This document shows positions 17,701-26,401 of a stretch of 64,000 nt of DNA, in pieces. This stretch comes from Arctopsyche grandis (taxonomy: Eukaryota > Arthropoda > Insecta > Trichoptera > Hydropsychidae). Position 1 is the stretch's first letter. Each line of letters starts with the position of its first letter. The stretch covers positions 23,936,501 to 24,000,500 of the forward strand of contig NC_135358.1 in NCBI RefSeq assembly GCF_051622035.1. The letters are read 5' to 3'. Both the position numbers and the translations under genes were made by a program. A model generated the notes under the pieces. It was given only the letters and a program-made list of their open reading frames with translations, was not told the DNA's origin and searched no databases.

Positions 17701-18692
17701 GAGTCAATCTCAGGGGTTCGGCGGAAATTCAGCAGAGCCAGGTTCAACAGCAACTCTTCAGAACAACAACGTTTTGGTGTCAACAAATGGTAACGTACCC
17801 TGTTATTGCTAAGAAAGCTCTGGAGATTTACATACCGTTTGTTACAACATACATATCTTTGCGAGCAATCCTTTTCGAGGATGCTGGACATAAAAACGAA
17901 GAAAAGGAACAGATTTTGTTGCGAAAATAGCATGAGAGTGGTACTTGCCAATGTGAAGCCGCGCATTTCTGAACTGATCTCTGAAAGGCAACAGCAAAAG
18001 TCACACTGATTTGCAGTAAATATTCATTATTATGTTTTTGTTTTTGTGTGAAAATCATATTTTAATGGTTTTGTTCTTTGAACACAGTGATGTTGACGCA
18101 CGGTTCATTTTGTGCACCAGTAAAATATATACCTATGTTTTGAATTTGAAAAAATTCATATTTTATTTTTCCAATTAAGAAGGGTTCGGTGAATGCGCAT
18201 ATGAAACTGGTGGGGTTCAATACCTCCAACAAGGTTAAGAACCACCGACATAGAAGAATCAGAAGAAAATAATTTCGATTAATTTTAAACATCGTGTATA
18301 GTAAAGTTCCATTCAAAACAAATCAATAACTGCATCCACATCCGCACCTGTAAACAGTCACGCGACACGTACATCAATGATAAAACCTGCAAATGACAAC
18401 CGGCCAGCACTGGTACTAACCATGGGTCGAATTCGTGAATGATACTCTCGAAGCGGATGACGGCGAAGAGTCTAGACGCGAAGCCCGAGATCCAAGCTAA
18501 GGCCAGCACCGTGAAGACCAGCAGACTGGTGGCGCCGGCAGCCCCTCGAGACACACCGGCACCAGCATTACTAGCATTCCCACTGGCAGTTCCAGCGACG
18601 GTGCTAGTGGCAGTGCTAGTGCTAGTGCTAGTGCTAGTGCTAGTGCTAGTGGCAGCGGTGCCAGTGGTGGTGGAGCCCCCGCTTGCCGGCAT
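8724..18692 (-). CDS. Stt3B: Oligosaccharyltransferase catalytic subunit STT3B
   Basis: STT3 transfers the lipid-linked glycan to Asn-X-Ser/Thr in the ER lumen; the B type works largely after translocation. Thirteen coding exons: 18692-18421, 13548-13330, 13257-13014, 12922-12724, 12637-12466, 12392-12214, 10710-10493, 10416-10199, 9783-9681, 9591-9349, 9273-9044, 8962-8878, 8798-8724. They sum to 2457 nt, or 818 aa, close to human STT3B (826). Visible motifs are HEFDPWFNYRAT (first acidic motif), [22 protein letters not shown] (the SVSE loop), the WWDYG catalytic signature, [11 protein letters not shown] (DK-type motif), NNTWNNS with sequons, many membrane segments and a basic Lys/Arg C-terminal tail. 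The low-complexity Ser/Thr N terminus is encoded by a GCTAGT-type repeat. The 4.9-kb first intron and the 1.5-kb sixth intron are full of transposon remnants. A minus-strand AATAAA lies about 67 bp past the stop. The splice sites are GT-AG; B rather than A paralogue rests on length and N terminus. Confidence 0.95.
10838..11213 (-). mobile_element. tRNA-derived SINE in STT3B intron 6
   Basis: On the minus strand the sequence starts with a tRNA-like head (GTGGTTGTG...TAACCACCG, then a B-box-like GAGGTCCCGGGTCTAAG). It continues through a body with AAACGATCG..., present again at 45.6 kb, and ends in CTGTAATGGCACCATGG plus an AAATA-rich tail, which recurs at 52.05-52.13 kb. Three partial copies sharing the order head-body-tail support one SINE family. 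Confidence 0.65.
11214..12045 (-). mobile_element. LINE fragment, reverse transcriptase C-terminal half
   Basis: The minus strand encodes pieces of a non-LTR reverse transcriptase in shifting frames. They are an IRFADN motif (the catalytic FADD box with the last Asp replaced), then [22 protein letters not shown] and [11 protein letters not shown], ending HEAQH-stop. This order is typical of the C-terminal part of insect LINE ORF2. Several stops and frame changes show it is dead, and it is 5'-truncated. It lies in STT3B intron 6 next to a SINE. Confidence 0.8.
14717..15538. mobile_element. Fold-back DNA element, copy 1
   Basis: The ends are exact inverted repeats (CACTGAG...CTCAGTG) and the inverted arms run over most of its 822 bp. 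The centre is a near-perfect palindrome with GGTGCAAGCGAGATGGCA on one side and its complement on the other. It is flanked by TTA on both sides, a 3-bp target duplication. A second copy at 47.7 kb has the same ends and a TAA duplication. No transposase is present. It sits in STT3B intron 1. Superfamily unresolved; a 3-bp TWA-type target would fit PIF/Harbinger. Confidence 0.85.
15742..16647. mobile_element. Long fold-back element with 9-bp target duplication
   Basis: The outer arms of about 170 bp are inverted copies of each other (left end GGGGACGCGACAATTGG, right end complementary to GGTTACACGACAATTGG). Each arm carries about six spaced copies of GACAAAATG. Inside is a second inverted pair, about 16035-16112 and 16188-16263. 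The element is flanked by the perfect duplication GGCCTGATG. It has no coding capacity and lies in STT3B intron 1. Confidence 0.85.
17005..17400 (-). mobile_element. LINE 3' fragment
   Basis: The minus strand encodes CGCETWTL, then [34 protein letters not shown] and [11 protein letters not shown] followed by a stop. This is the C-terminal end of a non-LTR ORF2. Frame shifts are present between the first and second blocks, so it is a dead 5'-truncated copy. It lies in STT3B intron 1. Confidence 0.8.
17657..18247 (+). mobile_element. hAT transposon remnant
   Basis: The ends are CAGTGGTTCTTAACC and GGTTAAGAACCACCG, an inverted pair typical of hAT/Charlie-type elements. They are flanked by the perfect 8-bp duplication ACATAGAA. 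Inside, 17806-18009 encodes a 67-aa stretch with [19 protein letters not shown] and [18 protein letters not shown], which matches the C-terminal dimerisation region of hAT transposases of the ZBED5/SCAND3 group. The catalytic part is absent, so this is an internally deleted derivative. It lies in STT3B intron 1. Confidence 0.88.
18600..18656. repeat. GCTAGT hexamer repeat inside STT3B exon 1
   Basis: Repeats of GTGCTA within the coding exon produce an alternating Ser-Thr tract on the minus strand (protein residues about 12-30). It is likely length-variable. Confidence 0.8.
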
Positions 18693-18899
18693 TTCCTTTC
18701 TCTCTCACGCGGAGACGGACACCGACAGCAAACGACCAACACCAACACCGGCGCGCACTATCGCACCTTCCGCACCTCACCGCACCGCACCGCTCGCTTG
18801 ACACGTCCACCGGTGACAACCACGACTTAACACCTCTATTCGCGGCCATCTACACCCAACACCACGTTGATGTTACACCTACATTTCAGCAAATACATG

Positions 18900-20017
18900 T
18901 TTTAATTGTCATTGCCGGAGCAGGCTGACTTGGGGACCGGTGAATCCAAAACACCTGGGCCCCTTCCATGAAAGGGGCTCCGAGAAATAAATAAAAAAGA
19001 AAGAAAAAAATGGATTTTGTATACAAAACTTTCACGATTACCGTCTCAGGTACCTGTGGTTCGAAAGGTAAACGGACTACTAGTCATATGTGAACCAGGT
19101 TGACACGACAACTCGTTCACAGATTTTCCGTAAACCGAGGATGCGCTCCAGGCATTACGTATGCGGCCATCTCTTTCTCATCCCGTCTGTTCACCAAGAT
19201 CTCGTTTATTATGCCATTACGTATGCAGCCATCTCTTTCGCAAACCGTCTTTTCACCGATAACAGACGGTCTGTGAAAGAGCTGGCTGCATACGTAATGG
19301 CATAGTAAACGAGATCTTGGTGTACAGACGGGGTGAGAAAGAGATGGCCGTATACGTAATGCCTGGAGCGCATCCTCGGTTTACGGAAAATCTGTGAACT
19401 AGTTGTCAGGTTACCGTGAACCAGTCACAGGACAACCGGTCGCTCTAGATCGGTCACACGTGATCACCCGTCACACTAAAACTGGTCACACCCTAAAATC
19501 GGTCGCGAGAAAACTGGTTGACTGATTTTTGGGTGTGACCAGTTTTCTCGTGACCAGTTTTAGTGTGACGGATTCACATTGACCGGTTCACATTTGACTA
19601 GTAATCACCGAACCGGTTCGAAAACCAGGATCGACCGGCTTGTTTCTCTTGCAGAAAATATTTTGATAATTAAATAGCAAATTACTAATTAATTGTCATT
19701 GCTGGAGCCGGCTGACTTGGGGACCGGTGAATCCAAAGCACCTGGGCTTGTTTCTCTTGCAGAAAATATTTTGATAATTAAATAGCAAATTACTAATTAA
19801 TTGTCATTGCTGGAGCCGGCTGACTTGGGGACCGGTGAATCCAAAGCACCTGGGCCCCTTCCATGAAAGGGGCTCTGAGAAATAAATAAAAAAAAAATGG
19901 ATTTTGTATACAAAACTTTCATGATTACCGTCTCAGGTACCTGTTGTTTCGAAAACAAAAAACGACCGGCTTGTTTCTCTTGCAGAAAATATTTTGCAAA
20001 TTAAATAGCAAATTGCT
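18900..20017. repeat. Composite repeat, three related units with a 108-bp tandem duplication
   Basis: GCTGACTTGGGGACCGG occurs at 18924, 19711 and 19819; the last two are 108 bp apart within a perfect tandem copy (about 19638-19745 and 19746-19853). The block TTTCTCTTGCAGAAAATATT occurs three times, and the stretch ending CTCAGGTACCTGT occurs twice. One unit is interrupted by the fold-back element at 19067. Family unknown; no protein is encoded. Confidence 0.75.
19067..19614. mobile_element. Fold-back element with large palindrome and 9-bp target duplication
   Basis: It starts GGTAAACGGACTACTAGTC and ends GACTAGTAATCACCGAACC. About 19122-19406 is a near-perfect palindrome of two roughly 140-bp arms. 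The flanks are GGTTCGAAA on both sides. The uninterrupted target is visible about 880 bp away (TGTTTCGAAAAC near 19948), so the insertion boundaries are clear. Ends resemble the short elements at 20027, 21929, 47197 and 53639. Confidence 0.85.
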
Positions 20018-20026
20018 AATTAAAAC

Positions 20027-20240
20027 GGTAAACGGATTATTTCGCACATTGCGATCGCGCGCACGACACTCGTTGCCACGAAAATCGCGAATACGGAATA
20101 TTTGGCACTCGAGTTTTCGTTAGTACAATATTTCGCGATTGATGGAGTTTTTGGGTGCCAGATGTTCCGTCATCGAGATTTTAGTAATGTGCGTGAGATC
20201 GCTTTTTTCGGAATAATCACAGAAGTTCGGTGACCGAACC
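20027..20240. mobile_element. Short non-autonomous element, 9-bp target duplication
   Basis: A 214-bp element starting GGTAAACGGATTATT and ending GTGACCGAACC, flanked by perfect AATTAAAAC. No coding capacity. Its middle (GATTGATGGAGTTTTTGGG near 20138) is the intact version of the site that the LTR element at 22064 has split in a sister copy. Confidence 0.88.
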
Positions 20241-20279
20241 AATTAAAACATACAACCAAAATAACAAACTATAATATAG

Positions 20280-20525
20280 TATATCGTACATATGCATTTT
20301 AACTAATATAATTATTTATTTCACAGAGATGTCTATTAACAACCTTCAAGAAGGCACTAATGTTTTTAGCACCTTTAATGTTTACAGGAAGAGCATTATA
20401 TATATGAACAGCCCGTGGAAAATACCTCTTGCAGTTTTTTGCTTTCTTAACTTTACCCATAAATAATTTATTCATATTTCTTGTTTGATGATTATGCATA
20501 TCTCTATTTCTAACTATGATACAAG
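20280..20525 (-). mobile_element. LINE 3' fragment (CR1/Jockey-like tail)
   Basis: The minus strand encodes NHQTRNMNKLFMGKVKKAKN, YFPRAVHIYNALP and a short tail to a stop. This pattern (NxxTR...YNxLP) is typical of the last 70 residues of many LINE reverse transcriptases. It is heavily 5'-truncated. A G-rich run follows at 20536. Confidence 0.6.
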
Positions 20526-20639
20526 GATGGATCCAGAGGGGGGGGGGCAATGGGAGCAATCGCCCTCCCCACCCCCTAAATTTGGTTGCTGTTTGAAAAT
20601 AATATATTGATTTAAAATATTTTTGTAAGAGCGACAAGG

Positions 20640-21918
20640 ACGGAGACGGATTCTCAATAGTATTAAAACATAAAGTAAAATATAAAGATAAAGTAAAAAG
20701 TGAATCGATACATTGTTTTTAATATTAATTTCAATTCAATGTTCATTGTATTTTCATTGTGAGTACAAATTCTAAAAAATAATGGACTGTAGAGCATGTA
20801 TGTGTCAACCAGTATAGCGGTCTATAAAAACTCGGTTAAGTTTTACAGAGGATTTATTTGTTCAGTATACAAGTTTACTGTAAGTACAATGTATCCGCAG
20901 CGAAAGAGCTAATTGTTCGACTTCGAATAACTAGCTTTGGGATTCGCTGAACTCTGGAGGTGAGCTCATTGTGGTGATTCGTAGGTTCTATTGGTGTCTG
21001 CATCTGATGCCCTGGTTTACATCTTCGTTGGTCGTTCAAGAACTTACGCTTGTTGACGCTTTAACAAAAGGTCTCTGAGTGTAAACCTGGTTGTATTGTT
21101 GAATTTGATGTTTGAATCCAAGGCTAGGAAGTCGTTAAAAAAATACGATTCCGACTCAAACATTTTCCCACAATGCGACTACGATTTTAAAAATGAAAAT
21201 TTTTATTTGTTTCCCATTTCTTTCCATTGAGCAAATTTTTTAATACATCTGGAGAACTGATACAAATGCATACATGTGGAATATAGTAATACTAATAAAA
21301 TTAACGCATTTAGCCTAATTAATTTGTCATATATCGAACTTTTCTCGATTTGACCTAAACATCGGAAAAAGGCAATTATAGAATACATAGGGTGTTATTG
21401 AACGGCTCGTGATTAGTAATTTTATATTCATAAATGTACATTAGTAAAAAAATAAATGTGATTTCGACACAAAACCTTATTCGGAGCTACTTGAAATTTT
21501 AACAACTCCGACTCCAATCAAAAAGTCACGACTCTACATCATGATACGATTGCGTGGACATAAAGAAATGTTTCAATATTGAAGGCAAGAAAATGTAGTG
21601 AGTACTAGTGATCGAAGTAGTTCATTTTTCGCATTTCTTACTGCCAACTTTGAGTGAATCAATGTTATTGTGGACAAGTTTTAAAGATAAATTAAGACGG
21701 CAAACTCCTACAACTATCGATCCATTGGTTTAAATACGATCTAACACGCATTTGTGAGGTGGTGGGTGCTAGTAATTACGCACTAAGTAATTCGCTAACC
21801 AGCTCTCTGATTATACGATGAGTGCTGGTCATCCACTGTTTGACGAACACTGATCGTCATATCTCTGCGTTAAAGTATCATATTTTTAGAAAGAGCGGCA
21901 TTTTGAATTTCACCTAAA
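20640..21918. other. Intergenic stretch of repeat-like sequence, unclassified
   Basis: No coding exon seen. The portion 20815-21090 is more GC-rich and includes a TATAAAAA box. The portion 21120-21540 contains CCGACTC-type motifs also present in the hAT-type element at 27485, suggesting an older relative. I could not define ends. Confidence 0.35.
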
Positions 21919-22063
21919 GGCGGTAAATGGTAAACGAATTATTGGGCAAATTGCGATCGCGCACACGACAATCGTTGCCACAAAAATCGCGAATGCGGAA
22001 TATCTGTTACTCGACTTCTCATTAATACAATAATTCACTTGGGTTCCTTTTGATTGATGGAGT

Positions 22064-22957
22064 TGTAGGAATCTCGTCGTCGTCATCGTCATCGAAACCT
22101 TCGAGAATATTCCGCAACAACAAAATACATCGAGCGGAACAGCATCAAGCATTCCAGAAAATACTACGCCTCGACGAAAGCAAATTCCTCTTGTACGCAT
22201 CAACAACTAAATGCTCGTACGACCACTTCCATCAAGCATTCCAGAAAATACTACGCCTCGACGAAAGCAAATTCCTCTTGTACGCATCAACAACTAAAAG
22301 CTCGTACGACCACTTTCATCAAGCATTCCAGAAAATACTACGCCTCGACGAAAGCAAATTCCTCTTGTACGCATCAACAACTAAATGCTCGTACGCATCA
22401 ATAACCACTTCCATCAAGCGTTCCAGAAAATTCTACGCCTCGACAAAAGTGCATTCCTTTCTTACGCATCAACAAACCACCACCATCGGTCAGGCGATTC
22501 CAGAAACACTATAAAAGGAGGTACAACCCAAACAACCCCAGTCGACCCACAGCAGCAAGAGTCGACCCACGGCAGCAAGCGTCGACATACAGCTCCTGAC
22601 CAGCCACCACTACACTACGCGGACTTGGAAGATCAACCAGCCGGACGAGCCAGCAACACACTGCCGTATCCAGAGACCTTCCGAACATAGCCGAACACCG
22701 AGCCAGCAACACACTGCCGCATCCAGAGACCTTCTGAACATAGCTGAATGCCGAGCCAGCGACACTCTACCATATCCAGAGACCGCTGAACGACATACTT
22801 TTACCAACAATTAACCATACTTGTGTATACGTGTTACTACCAAATAAATACCATATTAAACATATAGTTGTATTAATACCGAACACAGACGAATCTGTCT
22901 ACAATACATGGCGGACTGGTGGTGAAGAAGACCTTCACAATAAGACTAGTTCCCATA
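22064..22957 (+). repeat. Left LTR
   Basis: Contains about four tandem copies of an 87-bp unit (CAAGCATTCCAGAAAATAC at 22146, 22233 and 22320, with a diverged copy at 22416). A TATAAAAGG box follows near 22510 and a polyadenylation signal near 22843. Confidence 0.88.
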
Positions 22958-24580
22958 CCTGGTGACCCCCGACTAAGAGCCACGCAGCCTTCAAAGCAGT
23001 CAACAAAGCAGCCCACAGCGCAGTCAACTTCCAACCTCACCATACCTGGTGACCCCCGACTAAGAGCCACGCAGCCTTCAAAGCAGTCAACAAAGCAGCC
23101 CACAGCGCAGTCAACTTCCAACCTCACCATAACTGGTGACCCCCGACTAAGAGCCACGCAGCCTTCAAAGCAGTCAACAAAGCAGCCCACAGCGCAGTCA
23201 ACTTCCAACCTCACCATAACTGGTGACCCCCGACTAAGAACCACGCAGCCTTCATAGCAGCCCACATCGCAGCCTTCATAGCAGCCCACATCGCAGCCTT
23301 CATAGCAGCCCACATTGCAGCCTACATAGCAGTCCACATCGCAGCCTACATAGCAGCCCACATTGCAGCCTACATAGCAGCCCACATCGCAGCCAACATA
23401 GCAGCCCACATCGCAGCCTACATAGCAGCCCACATCGCAGCCTACATAGCAGCCCACATCGCAGCCTACATAGCAACCGCAGACTTCATAGCAACCGCAG
23501 ACTTCACGCAACCGCAGCCTTCAACGCAGTCTACAACGCAACCCTCAACGCAGACTTCAAACGCAGTCCGCTACATGTTCCCACAACTAGTGACCATGTC
23601 AAACAACTCCGCAGCTTTCGCCACAACAAGACGCAACCCGGAGACAACAACCAAATGGATCCACTACTGTTGATCCGCCAGCACCGCTCATCACACCTTC
23701 GATGAGTCATCACCTCGATGAGCCCATGCAGGACGCCGCAGCCTGCACAACAGCACCGTCCAGACCGACACAAACCTTCACTACCATTGTAACGACCGAA
23801 ACAGTAACATGGTGTGAAAGTACATATGGACCAGCTACCAACACAACCCGCTGTTGAGTCAACCGACTCCAGCACAACCAACGAAGACCAGCACTCAACG
23901 CACTTCGTAAACCAACGTTCTTCACGCAAGACCCGCTGCCGAGACAACTAACTCCAGCACAACCAACGAAGACCAGCACTCAACGCACTTCGTCAACCAA
24001 CGTTCTTCACGCAAGATCCGCTGTCGAGACAACTAACTCCAGCACAACCAACGAAGACCAGCACTCAACGCACTTCGTCAACCAACGTTCTTCACGCAAG
24101 ATCCGCTGTCGAGACAACTAACTCCAGCACAACCAACGAAGACCAGCACTCAACGCACTTCGTCAACCAACGTTCTTCACGCAAGATCCGCTGTCGAGAC
24201 AACTAACTCCAGCACAACCAACGAAGACCAGCACTCAACGCACTTCGTCAACCAACGTTCTTCACGCAAGACCCGCTGCCGAGACAACTAACTCCAGCAC
24301 AACCAGCAAAACAGTCACGCGAATGACTCCACGCAGAACACAGCAGCCTGCACAACAGCACCATCCAAGCCATCACAAACCTTCACTACCAACGCAGCTC
24401 GCCCAAAATAAGCAACCTGGTAGAGAACAAGACTTGGACCGGCATGCAACACAAGACCCGCTGTTGAGACAACTTTCTCCAGCACAACCGGACGAACAAC
24501 GACGCCATCGAGTCAATAGACTCCAACACATCAAGATTCCCACAAAATCACACACATCGCTAACACTCACCGGAGAGCCA
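22958..24580 (+). repeat. LTR element interior made of minisatellites
   Basis: Three blocks: an 87-bp unit (starts 22958, 23045, 23132 and 23219), each beginning with the CTGGTGACCCCCGAC primer-binding-like sequence; about ten 24-bp units of GCAGCCTACATAGCAGCCCA type (about 23250-23480); and about five 85-bp units with CTTCGTCAACCAACGTTC (about 23880-24300). Long open frames here are by-products of the repeats. Confidence 0.85.
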
Positions 24581-25474
24581 TGTAGGAATCTCGTCGTCGT
24601 CATCGTCATCGAAACCTTCGAGAATATTCCGCAACAACAAAATACATCGAGCGGAACAGCATCAAGCATTCCAGAAAATACTACGCCTCGACGAAAGCAA
24701 ATTCCTCTTGTACGCATCAACAACTAAATGCTCGTACGACCACTTCCATCAAGCATTCCAGAAAATACTACGCCTCGACGAAAGCAAATTCCTCTTGTAC
24801 GCATCAACAACTAAAAGCTCGTACGACCACTTTCATCAAGCATTCCAGAAAATACTACGCCTCGACGAAAGCAAATTCCTCTTGTACGCATCAACAACTA
24901 AATGCTCGTACGCATCAATAACCACTTCCATCAAGCGTTCCAGAAAATTCTACGCCTCGACAAAAGTGCATTCCTTTCTTACGCATCAACAAACCACCAC
25001 CATCGGTCAGGCGATTCCAGAAACACTATAAAAGGAGGTACAACCCAAACAACCCCAGTCGACCCACAGCAGCAAGAGTCGACCCACGGCAGCAAGCGTC
25101 GACATACAGCTCCTGACCAGCCACCACTACACTACGCGGACTTGGAAGATCAACCAGCCGGACGAGCCAGCAACACACTGCCGTATCCAGAGACCTTCCG
25201 AACATAGCCGAACACCGAGCCAGCAACACACTGCCGCATCCAGAGACCTTCTGAACATAGCTGAATGCCGAGCCAGCGACACTCTACCATATCCAGAGAC
25301 CGCTGAACGACATACTTTTACCAACAATTAACCATACTTGTGTATACGTGTTACTACCAAATAAATACCATATTAAACATATAGTTGTATTAATACCGAA
25401 CACAGACGAATCTGTCTACAATACATGGCGGACTGGTGGTGAAGAAGACCTTCACAATAAGACTAGTTCCCATA
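24581..25474 (+). repeat. Right LTR
   Basis: Same length as the left LTR, at a constant offset of 2517 bp and apparently identical. It is followed directly by GAGT, the target duplication, and then by the second half of the host element. Confidence 0.88.
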
Positions 25475-25588
25475 GAGTTTTTGGGGGCCAGATGTTCCGT
25501 GATCGAGATTTTAGTGACGTGCGCGAGATCGCTTTTTGCGGAATTATCACCGAATCGCGGTAAATATTCTAGGAATGTCATTAGATAT

Positions 25589-25971
25589 TGTTGCGTAGGG
25601 GTGGGTGGAGGATCCAAGTAAAAGGCCAAAGTAGTGTCACAGCATTTATTGGTGATTAAGGAGATACACACACTAGCAGTGCTCCGTCCAGAATGTCTTG
25701 ATATCGCATAAGTACCGCCATATAACGGGTCGGTTGCTTAAGGCATCTTCAACGTCCGGTTTGCTTGCCTATTGTTGTGGTCACGTACTAGATGTCCCAC
25801 GCTACCGCTTTGGGTTCTGAGAACTCTACCGGAATGCGACCCCGATTTACCACTACCCCCGCTAAGTGCATTCGGGGGAGATAATCCTCGAAACCAATTA
25901 TAACGATCACACAGTCTCTGGGACGCTACTCGGCCTAATTCGATTGCAACTACTCGGCGGTGTACGTAACA
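25589..25971 (-). mobile_element. Solo LTR, Ty3/Gypsy-like
   Basis: Read on the minus strand, a 383-bp unit starts TGTTACGTACACC and ends CTACGCAACA, with an AATAAA about 75 bp before its end. The flanks are ATAT on both sides (4-bp duplication). No internal region is attached, so this is probably the product of LTR-LTR recombination. Confidence 0.7.
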
Positions 25972-26401
25972 ATATAAACGGTCACTAGGTATAAACCTGA
26001 CATGTACACGTGCATCCAACACACGCTTAGTGTAATAACTATTTTAATTAAACTACTGACTAACTTTAATAAGTTTTGTTCATATGATAATTTTATTGGA
26101 TCGCTCTAATTTATTGATTATTCCGATTAAGTATTTGCACTAATGAGAATTGTATTCCTGAGAAATCTTCATTTTCTTTAAGGTTTTTTTTAATCTGTAA
26201 ACTTCATCAAAATAGATCATGTCAAACCAAACTAACGAAAGAAAATATTTGAATATAAAGATCAATAATGGCCGGAGTAGTTAGTATTAGAGTGCGCGGA
26301 AAACTGTCGAGTCCAAATGACGTTTGGGGGCGGCGAGCGTGAGCTACTAGTTGCATTTGTATTGTGAAGTTGGACGCGTATGTGTTTATATTATTTACGA
26401 G

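Larger units (their letters stand above)
22064..25474 (+). mobile_element. Non-autonomous LTR retroelement (BEL/Pao-like), young
   Basis: Two direct 894-bp LTRs (22064-22957 and 24581-25474) start TGTAGGAATC and end GTTCCCATA; I saw no difference between them by eye, so the insertion looks very recent. The flanks are GAGT on both sides. The first internal bases (CCTGGTGACCCCCGAC) resemble the primer-binding start of insect BEL/Pao elements. Each LTR has a TATAAAAG box and an AATAAA. The 1.6-kb interior shows no capsid, protease or polymerase similarity and is made of tandem repeats, so the element looks whole as a unit but cannot be autonomous. Family assignment is an inference. Confidence 0.85.
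21929..25556. mobile_element. Short non-autonomous element split by an LTR element
   Basis: The two halves (21929-22063 and 25479-25556) together resemble the 214-bp element at 20027: start GGTAAACGAATTATT, end ATTATCACCGAATC. The whole is flanked by perfect 9-bp GCGGTAAAT. The LTR element at 22064-25474 sits inside with its own 4-bp duplication, so this element is the older of the two. Confidence 0.88.

Noticed and set aside
18439-18801. Plus-strand frame over STT3B exon 1
   Set aside because: It is a shadow of the GC-rich, repetitive first exon of STT3B on the other strand.
22050-22690. Open frames over the LTRs (also near 24.7-25.2 kb and 59.2-59.7 kb)
   Set aside because: They arise from the LTR tandem units, whose length is divisible by three. 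There is no similarity to any known protein.
23250-23480. CRISPR array suggested by regular repeats
   Set aside because: The repeats are adjacent minisatellite units without unique spacers, in a eukaryotic LTR element.
22873-23511. A 212-codon minus-strand frame rich in GCYVGCDV repeats
   Set aside because: It is the complement of the minisatellite interior of the LTR element; its regularity comes from 24-bp and 87-bp units that are multiples of three, not from a protein-coding gene.
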